Assembly (NCBI GenBank): GCA_003537575.1
Contig: DPRS01000024.1
Location: 1 to 12,019, forward strand
Source: Oxalobacteraceae bacterium
GTDB lineage: Bacteria; Pseudomonadota; Gammaproteobacteria; Burkholderiales; Burkholderiaceae_D
Length of the DNA stretch: 12,019 bases
Direction: 5' to 3'
Shown here piece by piece: positions 1-5,531 of this stretch. The notes under the pieces were generated by a model that worked only from the letters and a program-made list of their open reading frames with translations, had not been told where the DNA came from and did not search any database. A program made the translations under genes and the position numbers. The number at the start of each line of letters is the position of its first letter. Position 1 is the stretch's first letter.

Positions 1-25
1 ACAGGTCTCTTCTCCCTTCATCAGT

Positions 26-46
26 AATCGCTTCCATACAGCGATT
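26..46. other. Intergenic hairpin
   Basis: A 7-bp perfect inverted repeat (AATCGCT ... AGCGATT) with a 7-nt loop lies just past the stop of the small minus-strand gene. No T tract follows it on the minus strand, so it is not a clear terminator. Beyond it, the minus strand reads GAAGGGAGAAGAG close to the window edge. That resembles a ribosome binding site, so another minus-strand gene may start just outside the window. Confidence 0.35.
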
Positions 47-64
47 GCTTTTAATGCGTATTCA

Positions 65-253
65 TTAGCGCTTCTTGCGCATGTTCCGCTTTTTGCAGGC
101 CGCGCCATGCGCCGCGTTCCGGCTCGATTGGGTCGGACGTCCTACGCCGATGGACCAGAAAAGGTCAACCGCGACGATCAGCGCAGCAATCGCCCCCAGC
201 ACAAAAATGGTATCCATCACTTCCATCGGTACCCAACGCCCGAGAAAAGACAT
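65..253 (-). CDS. Small single-pass membrane protein, unknown function
   Basis: This is a 62-residue ORF. One hydrophobic segment at about residues 14-36 (TIFVLGAIAALIVAVDLFW) could be a transmembrane helix, and a short basic tail ends in KKRNMRKKR. A GAGG ribosome binding site lies about 7 nt before the ATG. It is the last visible gene of the minus-strand metal cluster, 130 nt after cusF, with no recognisable promoter of its own. I do not recognise a family. Small helical membrane proteins are common in copper and silver clusters, but that association is only inference here. Other frames over the same stretch are also open, so the ORF could be fortuitous. Confidence 0.45.
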   Translation of the reverse strand: MSFLGRWVPMEVMDTIFVLGAIAALIVAVDLFWSIGVGRPTQSSRNAAHGAACKKRNMRKKR

Positions 254-383
254 AAGTGCCTCGCCATCCTTTACCTCATTCAGCGCACCGTTTCACGCAG
301 GCTGTAGAGCCGCCGCCGTCCTTCATCAACGGTGGGGCCGACCATAACGTTGCGCTGAAACGATATGCGTCCCCTATCGGTCT

Positions 384-845
384 TTACTTCACAGCGGTGA
401 CGACATAGTCGGATCCTTCCTTCATGATTTCGACATTGATTTTCTTGCCGACGGCGAGTTTGTCCAGCAGCGCTTTGTCCTTGACGGCAAACCCCATTGT
501 CATCGCAGGCCAATTCAGGCTTTTGACCGGACCGTGGGCCAGCGTGACCTTGCCATTGGCGGCATCGACTGCTTTCACGACAGCGGTGGCCGAATGGGTC
601 ATCGCCTTGTCGCTCTTGCTTTGCTGTTTGTTTCCCATGCCATGCATCATGTCCTGACACTTCTGCATGTCCATGTCTTTCATATCCTTGCCTTTCATCA
701 TTTCTTGGCACTTTTGCATATCCATCTCTTTTTTCGATTCCATGCCTTTATTCATGTCCATCTCTTTCATACCGCTGGACTGGGCAAGGGCAAGATTGGT
801 AGCGAGTAGCGCGGTGATCAGAGATAACGTTACGGTGGTTTTCAT
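384..845 (-). CDS. cusF: CusF-type periplasmic Cu(I)/Ag(I)-binding protein with Met/Cys-rich extension
   Basis: This 153-residue secreted protein has a signal peptide at about 1-21 (cleavage after LALA). The C-terminal part (about 86-153) is a CusF domain, a small beta-barrel metallochaperone that passes Cu(I)/Ag(I) to CusB. The known ligands are all present in the stretch AHGPVKSLNWPAMTM: His104, Trp112 (cation-pi partner), Met115 and Met117. Between signal and domain lies an unusual Met/Cys-rich segment (about 26-70) with a near-perfect repeat, MDMQKCQEMM (41-50) and MDMQKCQDMM (58-67), plus an earlier KEMDM. This segment probably gives extra soft-metal sites. An AAAGGAAAG ribosome binding site precedes the ATG, and the gap to the upstream beta-barrel gene is 34 nt, so the two are probably cotranscribed. 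E. coli CusF is about 110 residues; the extra length here is the repeat segment. Confidence 0.93.
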   Translation of the reverse strand: MKTTVTLSLITALLATNLALAQSSGMKEMDMNKGMESKKEMDMQKCQEMMKGKDMKDMDMQKCQDMMHGMGNKQQSKSDKAMTHSATAVVKAVDAANGKVTLAHGPVKSLNWPAMTMGFAVKDKALLDKLAVGKKINVEIMKEGSDYVVTAVK

Positions 846-879
846 TGCACTTTCCTTTCGTGGTTAAAAAATCTTTGAT

Positions 880-2163
880 TTAAAAAATATAGGTAGCCCC
901 GATGCCGTAGGTCAGCTGCGAATTCCGGCTGCGGAAGTTACTGCCATTTGTAAAGAAGTTGGCAGACGACTTGTCATAGCGGATTTCCGGTCGGATCATC
1001 AGCATGGCACCCGGCGAAGGAATGAACTTGGTATTCCAGGTCAGCGAATAACCACGCAGCGTTTGCGGCACCCCAGTCGTGAATCCATCCGGATCGCGAT
1101 AATGTTCAATCCGAAGCGTGGGCTCAAACCGATCATTGATCTTGTACCTAGCATACAGTGTGGTACCAGACCAACTCACATCGGTCGTATTCGTGGGCGG
1201 GACGCGTTGCTCCGTGCCGCGATCATAGTTGAGCATCAAAGTGAGGCGCTCGAAGAATGGGCCGGCAGTAATTTGTGTGTCGAACAGCTTCCGTTTGTTT
1301 GCATTATTGTCATTCTGTTCGGCTCCTTGCAGATAATTGGCGACGATCGAAAGCCAAGGTATTGGCGTCCAACCGATACTCGGACCCCACGTCTTGCTGG
1401 GATTGTTGTCACGGGTGACGTTCCAACCCTGCACCACATACAGTTCCGTGTACAAGGTATCACTCCACGCATAATTCATGCGCACGCCGGTATCTTGGAA
1501 CGGAATGGCATAAGTGTAGAAAAACCCATGCGAATAATTCCAATTCTTGGCTGTCTCGATGGTTTCGGCGCCAATATGCGTGACTAACTTGCCGGCATCG
1601 ATCCGCAATCCATTCCCGATCGGTGCGAGATAACTGACGGACGCATGCTGAATATTCCTGCCGGGACCGACGGTGGTGCTTCGGGAAGCTGCCGGCCCGA
1701 GGGCGCCGCCAATGGTGTCGGCAATTACGCCTTGTGTTTTACCGGCGGCCAAATCGAGCTTGAAACCGAATCCGCCCCTTTCAGGAATTTTTTCAATTTC
1801 CACTTCGGCCAGCGACAACGATGGGCGGCTGCGTTGAATATCGAAGGTACGGCCTTCGACGCTCACATTCGATCCCTTTACGACAGAGGTACCTTGATTT
1901 GCGTCGACCGTCGCCCGATCTGGCCGATTGCGGTTAACCACGTAATAGCCATCGACCCACCCCCTCACCTTTACGCCAGACAGCCAGCTTTGGCCAGTCA
2001 ACACGCCCAAGTCCTTTGCATCATTCGGCATCCAGATTCCGGCTACCGGCCAGGTGGGCGTGGCCGCTGGCTTCGGAGCCTCAGTGCTTTGCGCATACGC
2101 AGCACCAATACCAACCGCGCTAATCAAAATAGAGAATGAGGCTCGAGTTATGTTTTGTTTCAT
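880..2163 (-). CDS. Outer-membrane beta-barrel porin-like protein (BBP2/OmpL-like)
   Basis: The protein has 427 residues, with a signal peptide at 1-24 (cleavage after AAYA). The mature part has many short amphipathic strands rich in aromatic residues and Gly, and it ends in the aromatic residue Phe (GATYIF), as expected for BAM-assembled outer-membrane barrels. The early pattern GWVDGYYVVN..., SLSLAEVEIEK and GFGFKLDLAAG resembles the putative beta-barrel porin-2 family. The start is fixed by AAAGGGGA a few bases before the ATG at 2163; the frame stays open for 99 more codons upstream, but that part looks non-coding. The gene lies between small secreted metal-cluster proteins and cusF, so a role in metal passage or envelope remodelling is possible but unproven. 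The substrate is unknown. Confidence 0.85.
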   Translation of the reverse strand: MKQNITRASFSILISAVGIGAAYAQSTEAPKPAATPTWPVAGIWMPNDAKDLGVLTGQSWLSGVKVRGWVDGYYVVNRNRPDRATVDANQGTSVVKGSNVSVEGRTFDIQRSRPSLSLAEVEIEKIPERGGFGFKLDLAAGKTQGVIADTIGGALGPAASRSTTVGPGRNIQHASVSYLAPIGNGLRIDAGKLVTHIGAETIETAKNWNYSHGFFYTYAIPFQDTGVRMNYAWSDTLYTELYVVQGWNVTRDNNPSKTWGPSIGWTPIPWLSIVANYLQGAEQNDNNANKRKLFDTQITAGPFFERLTLMLNYDRGTEQRVPPTNTTDVSWSGTTLYARYKINDRFEPTLRIEHYRDPDGFTTGVPQTLRGYSLTWNTKFIPSPGAMLMIRPEIRYDKSSANFFTNGSNFRSRNSQLTYGIGATYIF

Positions 2164-2497
2164 GTAATCCCCTTTCATATTGATAATTAACAAAAACGAT
2201 GAAGGCAACTGCATGCGCATGCTGACAGTGGGAAGAGCTCCATCAGTTGCGACTGCACAAATCAAACAGGTTTTTTCATGACAATGCGTCCTTGATGCAC
2301 GGCAAGTCCTGCGTACATAACTTATCCGCCGCTGGATGCCGTGCCGCACACGGCGATCCAGCAAGCCTTCCACGGTTTTGTCTAAGAAAGTCTCTTTGCT
2401 TATCCAGATCAGCGTGCAAGCGGCCTTTCCGGATGCGGTCCTCCATTTAATTAGTCGCAATTCCGCATCGCGTTACTTGGCAGAATCCAGCACAAGG
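2164..2497 (-). promoter_or_regulatory. Upstream region of the beta-barrel gene with candidate operators
   Basis: This is 334 nt without a confident gene. Near the porin start lies TTGATAATTAACAA (2180-2193), a 9-of-10 match to the FNR-type consensus TTGATnnnnATCAA. Its centre is only ~23 nt from the ATG, too close for usual activation. A perfect 12-bp palindrome GCATGCGCATGC (2211-2222) follows upstream and could be an operator. On the minus strand a weak -35/-10 pair (TTGCCT, 17 nt, TATCAA) overlaps the FNR-like site, but it would put the start of transcription almost at the ribosome binding site. I see no clear terminator for the preceding gene and nothing recognisable in 2223-2497. Confidence 0.3.
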
Positions 2498-2788
2498 TTA
2501 TTCTTGGCTTTTGCCTTTGCGCGCTTCCTGCTCGGCGCGCAACAGCCGCTGCCGGTTCAACCATGGCGTTGTCTGTGCCCGTGGTCCATGATCAAGCGGA
2601 AGCACGACTCTTTTTGGCGTGCCATTGTCTGCCACTGTTGGCTGCGGCGAGGGTGTTGTCTCGCGCTGCATTTTGGCGGCCTTTGCCTTACGCGCCTGCT
2701 CGATTAACTGCCAATCGGGACCAGCAATGGCGGGAAAAGCAGCGCTGATCGTCAAAGCGTCTGTGAGTGTGATGAGCAATTTTTTCAT
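2498..2788 (-). CDS. Small secreted protein of unknown function
   Basis: This 96-residue protein starts at the ATG at 2788, preceded by a strong AAGGAG. A signal peptide covers about 1-22 (cleavage near AIA). The mature part is polar, with a basic Ala/Lys helix (about 28-41), a linker rich in Pro/Thr, and a C-terminal segment, DHGPRAQTTPWLNRQRLLRA, followed by EQEARKG. The same C-terminal segment recurs in the decayed copy just upstream (2830-2966), so this is the surviving member of a tandem duplication. I cannot name the family. It has no Cys and few Met or His, so direct metal binding is not obvious. The location in a copper/silver cluster suggests a metal-induced envelope protein, which is inference only. 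Confidence 0.75.
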   Translation of the reverse strand: MKKLLITLTDALTISAAFPAIAGPDWQLIEQARKAKAAKMQRETTPSPQPTVADNGTPKRVVLPLDHGPRAQTTPWLNRQRLLRAEQEARKGKSQE

Positions 2789-2829
2789 GATGAACTCCTT
2801 GATTCGGATAAGGGAGAAGTCAGGGCACC

Positions 2830-2966
2830 TTATTTGCCGGTATCTGACTTCAGTGTGCCCTGGCCTTCCGCTTTCGTCCGTGCTTCCTGCTCGGCACGCA
2901 GCAGGCGCTGCTTGTTTGACCAAGATGTTTGCGCACGCGGGCCATTGCAATGAGTGTTTTTTTAAT
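2830..2966 (-). pseudogene. Decayed copy of the neighbouring small secreted protein gene
   Basis: In the minus-strand frame ending at the TAA at 2830-2832, codons from 2943 down read GPRAQTSWSNKQRLLRAEQ and then EARTKAEG. This matches the C-terminus of the 96-residue neighbour (GPRAQTTPWLNRQRLLRAEQ). Just upstream, AAAGGAG is followed by ATCATTAAAAAAACACTCAT, which parallels the neighbour's ribosome binding site and start (ATCATGAAAAAATTGCTCAT). The start codon has become ATT, a stop (TAA) lies in the tail's frame, and about 55 codons between signal peptide and tail are missing. The copy therefore looks dead: start lost, internal deletion and frameshift. Confidence 0.7.
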
Positions 2967-3081
2967 GATCTTCTCCTTTACTGAATAATGAGACATTGAG
3001 CGCTGGTATTGCGGTGGCCAAGTGATATCCAAAGCGTCAGCAATACCGTACGCAATGCGCAAATACTCCCTTATCAATATA

Positions 3082-3098
3082 GGCTCGATTTGGGAGCC
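3082..3098 (-). other. Weak hairpin after copK
   Basis: On the minus strand GGCTC and GAGCC can pair around a 7-nt loop 26 nt after the copK stop. The following bases are TATATTGAT, without a real T tract, so this is at best a weak attenuator between copK and the downstream small genes. Confidence 0.2.
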
Positions 3099-3123
3099 AC
3101 TTGAACCCACCTCGAATTGCCTT

Positions 3124-3399
3124 TTAGAACTTCGGATTCAAGGTGCCTTTTTCAGTGATGGTTTTCCAGATCGCATTGTTCTTCATGACGTACTTGGATC
3201 CATCCTTGCCTTCCATCGTCACGCCGTCCCGCATCTTGACGCGATTGCCGGCGGCATCGATATGCGCCATCGATCCGTTCTTTTCTACGATGAGTCTGCC
3301 GCCATCCTTGAGCTCGATGGTTTGCGCCGTAACCCGCTCTTCAGTGGCACAAGCGGATAGCGAAAAAGCCAGCAGTATTGGTACGAGCAACTTACGCAT
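3124..3399 (-). CDS. copK: CopK-family copper-binding protein, predicted lipoprotein
   Basis: This 91-residue protein resembles CopK, the small periplasmic Cu(I)/Cu(II)-binding protein known from Cupriavidus metallidurans. The family pattern is visible: TIELKDGGRLIVEKNGSM (about 27-44), then VKMRDGVTMEGKDGSKYVMK (about 54-73). Met44, Met56, Met62 and Met72 stand where CopK carries its Met ligands. The signal peptide differs from the classic one. It ends in LSAC, a lipobox with Cys17, so this form is probably anchored to a membrane by lipidation. GAAGGAG precedes the ATG. The start overlaps by 8 nt the end of the cusA remnant (stop TAA inside ATGCGTAAG), which points to translational coupling with cusA in the ancestral operon. 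CopK proteins are strongly copper-induced; no dedicated promoter is seen directly upstream. Confidence 0.85.
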   Translation of the reverse strand: MRKLLVPILLAFSLSACATEERVTAQTIELKDGGRLIVEKNGSMAHIDAAGNRVKMRDGVTMEGKDGSKYVMKNNAIWKTITEKGTLNPKF

Positions 3400-3700
3400 G
3401 ATGTTTCTCCTTCAGTAATTCAGTGAATCGCATTGGCTTGTATGACTGATCATTTACATTTGCATCACCTCCTTTTCCCGATTCCGGATTGAGATGGCGC
3501 CGCCGCAGCAGCAGATACACGGCCGGCACGACAAACATCGATAAGAGCGGCGCGGTAATCATGCCGCCGACCATGGGCGCCGCGATCCGTTGCATGACTT
3601 CGGAACCGGTTTCAGCGCCACTCATGATTTGCGCCAGGCCAGCGATGAAGATGGCTACGGGTATGGCCTTGGGCTGCCACCCAATGGAAAATAACAGTCG
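3392..3700 (-). pseudogene. cusA: C-terminal remnant of cusA (HME-RND pump)
   Basis: The frame holds only the tail of a CusA/CzcA-type pump: QPKAIPVAIFIAGLAQIM, then SGAETGSEVMQRIAAPMVGG, then MITAPLLSMFVVPAVYLLLR, then a polar tail ending in KEKHHA. This matches the last ~100 residues of HME-RND transporters, covering TM11 and TM12. Homology runs out near 3700, where a TGA (3701-3703) closes the frame, so some 90% of the gene is gone. An internal ATG at 3625 could still give a 77-residue peptide with one or two helices. The segment corresponds to the part of the plus-strand cusA at and beyond the right window edge, and several conserved positions have drifted (AQIMSGAETGS for the usual LPILWGTGTGS). 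The stop overlaps the copK start. Confidence 0.88.
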
Positions 3701-3782
3701 TCAAGGCAGTTAGCGCGATTCCCAGCAGTATCTGGTGAATCCCACTATGCGTGTGGCGATGCGCAACAACGGGGAACGACAT
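3612..3782 (-). CDS. Possible 56-residue membrane peptide joined to the cusA remnant
   Basis: A short ORF starts MSFPVVAHRHTHSGIHQILL at 3782 with a good ribosome binding site (GGAGG, 5 nt). It has a His-rich start and one hydrophobic stretch (about 17-37), then runs out of frame into the cusA remnant and stops at 3612-3614. Its last 14 nt overlap an ATG (3625) in the cusA frame, so 56-codon ORF, cusA tail and copK form an overlapping chain. The first ~35 codons may be the 5' end of another gene fused here by the deletion; the rest is out-of-frame cusA sequence. I do not recognise it. It could equally be a chance ORF. Confidence 0.35.
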   Translation of the reverse strand: MSFPVVAHRHTHSGIHQILLGIALTALTTVIFHWVAAQGHTRSHLHRWPGANHEWR

Positions 3783-3807
3783 AACGCCTCCGGAAAGCGT
3801 GGAACAT

Positions 3808-3835
3808 CGCCATACGTACTTAAAGTACGATGGCG
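3808..3835 (-). terminator. Strong hairpin after the minus-strand Cys-rich gene
   Basis: Two arms, CGCCAT + CGTACT and AGTACG + ATGGCG, pair with one bulged base and a TAA loop (12 bp in all), 20 nt after the stop at 3856. No T tract follows on either strand. It may be an mRNA-stabilising or attenuating structure between the Cys-rich gene and the 56-codon ORF rather than a full intrinsic terminator. Confidence 0.4.
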
Positions 3836-3855
3836 GCGAACGAAGCCCTGGAGTG

Positions 3856-4266
3856 TCAAATACGGAAACAGCAGTTACGAATGGAAAGCGGAGGCGCGGT
3901 AGTGCGTGTCAGCAGTGTAGAAGTTGGCTGGCCAGAAGAAATATTGGTGAGATTTTCAATGGCCACCGTAGCCATGACCAGTTGAGCTGGAACGAATGGC
4001 TGGGCCGTTGGCAGTTCGGGTTTGTCAAGAGATTGCTTCGCGGCGTGATCATAGGCATGGCATAAGCCGGGCTGCTCCTGATCCATTCCGGTGCAATTCG
4101 ACATGTCTTCAGAGTGATTACTCATCGACATAGCGACGGACTCCTCACCATCTTGCCCCATCTTCATTCCCGGACAGGCATACGACGCCACAGCAAACTG
4201 CATGAACAGTATGCTGAAAAGCGCGATCAATGCGGCAATGAAGCGGGATGGGCGAGAAAGTTTCAT
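3856..4266 (-). CDS. Small secreted Cys/His/Met protein, paralogue of the gene ahead of cusC
   Basis: This is a 136-residue protein with a typical signal peptide (MKLSRPSRFIAALIALFSIL, cleavage after AVA at 27). The mature part has five Cys (31, 58, 69, 132, 133), a Met/Ser/His-rich segment (MKMGQDGEESVAMSMSNH) and a His-containing block, GLCHAYDHAAKQSLDKP. It aligns along its whole length with the plus-strand protein at 5601-6002: YACPGM, C-x-x-M-D with QP-x-LCHA, SLDKP/TLDKP, and an identical C-terminus PPLSIRNCCFRI. All five Cys are conserved. The family has no name that I know. The placement suggests a periplasmic accessory factor that binds Cu(I)/Ag(I) or controls the operon, which is inference. 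The start is chosen by agreement with the paralogue, because no good ribosome binding site is visible. Confidence 0.82.
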   Translation of the reverse strand: MKLSRPSRFIAALIALFSILFMQFAVASYACPGMKMGQDGEESVAMSMSNHSEDMSNCTGMDQEQPGLCHAYDHAAKQSLDKPELPTAQPFVPAQLVMATVAIENLTNISSGQPTSTLLTRTTAPPLSIRNCCFRI

Positions 4267-4291
4267 CGGGAAGCCGGTTTTTACGGTACTG

Positions 4292-4321
4292 ATAGTATGT
4301 ATTGCTTAAGTTTGTTGTCAA
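4292..4321 (-). promoter_or_regulatory. Sigma70-like promoter of the minus-strand metal cluster
   Basis: On the minus strand a perfect -35 TTGACA (4316-4321) is separated by 18 nt from TACTAT (4292-4297, 4 of 6 matches to TATAAT). This would start transcription about 20 nt before the ATG at 4266. No MerR/CueR-type dyad is seen between the two elements. It is the best promoter candidate for the whole minus-strand set of metal genes. Confidence 0.5.
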
Positions 4322-4340
4322 GGGCCTCTATATAAAATAT

Positions 4341-4586
4341 TCATGGTAATGACGTGCCGCGTTTTTCTGGAGAAAGATAACGCTGTAAAACGGTATGCTC
4401 TACTGCCTTTGGTACATTGCATTGCTTTTTAAGCGCTTCATCCCAATTGCAAGCAACAGAACCTGCGCAACCAGGTTGACAAACACCGCAGGCAAGAAAG
4501 CCGCGTTGGCCGCCTTTGGGCCGAGTGCGGCCACGCAAAAGCGCATTCAGGTAGCGTTGGCGCCGCGGCTCACTTAAACGAGCCAT
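4341..4586 (-). CDS. Uncertain Cys-rich ORF
   Basis: An 81-codon ORF from the ATG at 4586 (a TTG start at 4619 is also possible) encodes a basic N-terminus, MARLSEPRRQRYLNALLRGR, then a Cys cluster CGVCQPGCAGSVAC (Cys33, 36, 40, 46), another Cys at 56 and a polar tail. The spacing C-x2-C-x3-C-x5-C could bind metal. There is no signal peptide and only AGGAG placed too far (about 13 nt) upstream of the ATG. It lies on the same strand as, and just after, the DUF4148-like gene. A 60-codon ORF is open on the opposite strand, and no family is recognised. This ORF is the only candidate found in the 312 nt between 4341 and 4652. Confidence 0.27.
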   Translation of the reverse strand: MARLSEPRRQRYLNALLRGRTRPKGGQRGFLACGVCQPGCAGSVACNWDEALKKQCNVPKAVEHTVLQRYLSPEKRGTSLP

Positions 4587-4601
4587 TCCTGTGAATGGCT
4601 C
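4580..4601. other. Perfect 9-bp hairpin
   Basis: GAGCCATTC and GAATGGCTC are exact inverted repeats around a 4-nt loop (CTGT). No T tract follows on either side. It covers the ATG of the uncertain Cys-rich ORF, so in a minus-strand transcript it would hide that start. It could equally be a transcript-end structure for the DUF4148-like gene about 50 nt upstream. Confidence 0.4.
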
Positions 4602-4652
4602 CTGCAGGTTCAACAGCAATTCATGAGCCTTTGTGATATTTCCATATTGTGA

Positions 4653-5009
4653 TCATGGGCCGATGCTGCCATAGAAAGCGTTCGCCGGAACCTCATTGCC
4701 TGTCTGCCGTGCTTCGGCGCGAACTGCTTCACGCGTGTGCGACCGCTGCACAGTGTCGGCCTGGGTCGACGCCACGTGACTGGTGGGGTCGCCCGATATT
4801 TCCTTACCCGTATGTATGTTAGCCAGTTTCAATCGCTGCGTTTCTGCAATAACTTCAGCGCGAGTCTTAGTCGATTGAAATTGCGCCTGGCCAGCATTAT
4901 TGGGTTCCCAGCTAAAGGTGCCATACATGTCTTGTGCTGCGGCACTGGATCCGAGGGCAGCAAGCAGCGAGCCCATACTAATCATGTAGGCGGTTTTGGT
5001 AAGTTTCAT
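4653..5009 (-). CDS. DUF4148-like secreted protein
   Basis: The protein has 118 residues, with a signal peptide at 1-25 (cleavage after SSAAA). The mature part carries two related motifs typical of DUF4148 proteins: TKTRAEVIAETQRLKLANIH (48-67) and HTREAVRAEARQTG (91-104). Such proteins are abundant in Burkholderiales, often in multiple copies, and their function is unknown. GAAGATA gives a weak ribosome binding site. The region before the start has a 10-bp palindrome ATTCATGAAT (5069-5078) but no convincing promoter. It is separated from the metal cluster on the same strand by more than 300 nt, so a link to metal resistance is not shown. Confidence 0.75.
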   Translation of the reverse strand: MKLTKTAYMISMGSLLAALGSSAAAQDMYGTFSWEPNNAGQAQFQSTKTRAEVIAETQRLKLANIHTGKEISGDPTSHVASTQADTVQRSHTREAVRAEARQTGNEVPANAFYGSIGP

Positions 5010-5362
5010 AAAATATCTTCAATCATGAGAAAAAAGGGTTGCCTGAAACAGCTGGTAGAATTCGGCTGATTCATGAATGCAAGTCTAGTGTACGAACACC
5101 GACAAGAGTCTGACGGCAGCATTACATATGTGTCATGTAGGCACCGATGCCTTCCCGCTTTTTAATCTTATCAACTGTGCTGAAGCGTTGGCAGTGTTTC
5201 TGGTGAGGACGCTACTTACTGATTGCTTGGCACGCAGTGTCTGGAACGGTGCCTATACGACTGACTGGCGCTACGTAGATCGGACAGTAGCGGCACAAAA
5301 CAGGCTAATCGCTGGTCATAACAGATTGCCGATGCATGCATGGACTGGCTTGGCTTGAAGTG
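5010..5362. other. Intergenic stretch with an unconvincing 76-codon ORF
   Basis: This stretch separates the minus-strand DUF4148-like gene from the plus-strand operon. One plus-strand ORF (5128-5358, beginning MCHVGTDAFPLFNLI) is open but has no ribosome binding site and no recognisable family. Its stop lies 4 nt before a terminator-like hairpin, so either this short gene or a small RNA could end there. A 10-bp palindrome ATGCATGCAT is at 5332-5341. I see no insertion sequence ends or tRNA. Confidence 0.25.
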
Positions 5363-5390
5363 CCGATGTCAAGTGTCGGTTTTAGTTTTT
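5363..5390 (+). terminator. Candidate rho-independent terminator
   Basis: CCGATG pairs with TGTCGG (four Watson-Crick and two G-U pairs, 5-nt loop), and the tract TTTTTAGTTTT follows at once. The stem is short, but the arrangement is that of an intrinsic terminator on the plus strand. It would isolate the cus promoter at 5489-5531 from upstream transcription. Confidence 0.45.
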
Positions 5391-5396
5391 GCCGGA

Positions 5397-5414
5397 GTTA
5401 CTGGATCTAGTAAC
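5397..5414. promoter_or_regulatory. Inverted repeat upstream of the cus promoter
   Basis: GTTACT and AGTAAC form an exact 6-bp dyad around GGATCT. It is centred about 130 nt before the expected transcription start of the plus-strand operon. It could be an operator for a response regulator, but no such regulator is in the window and the site may be chance. Confidence 0.22.
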
Positions 5415-5488
5415 GTTTGCGTGCGACCGGTGCAAATGTGAAGAAGACGCTTGCTAAGTATTCATGGACTCGTGTAAATTTTTAAAAA

Positions 5489-5531
5489 TTGATTTAAATC
5501 AATAATTGTTTTAAAACGGCTCACGTATAAT
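5489..5531 (+). promoter_or_regulatory. FNR/ANR-type promoter of the plus-strand cus operon
   Basis: TTGATTTAAATCAA (5489-5502) matches the FNR-family consensus TTGATnnnnATCAA at all ten defined positions, and the surrounding ATTGATTTAAATCAAT is a perfect 16-bp palindrome. A perfect -10 TATAAT lies at 5526-5531. With a start at 5537-5538, the box centre is at -41.5 to -42.5, the class II position from which FNR/ANR activates. No consensus -35 is present, as expected for an activator-dependent promoter. The leader to the ATG at 5601 is about 63 nt and holds a small hairpin (CCCAA/TTGGG, 5556-5568). Induction under low oxygen is inferred. Confidence 0.68.

Noticed and set aside
280..711. 143-codon minus-strand ORF overlapping cusF
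   Set aside because: Out-of-frame shadow of cusF; composition is His/Arg/Gln-rich without any recognisable motif.
2164..2460. 99-codon N-terminal extension of the beta-barrel protein
   Set aside because: The signal peptide and a strong ribosome binding site place the start at 2163; the extension has no family similarity and would bury the signal peptide.
4395..4577. 60-codon plus-strand ORF
   Set aside because: No ribosome binding site or family; it overlaps the opposite-strand Cys-rich ORF, which is itself uncertain.
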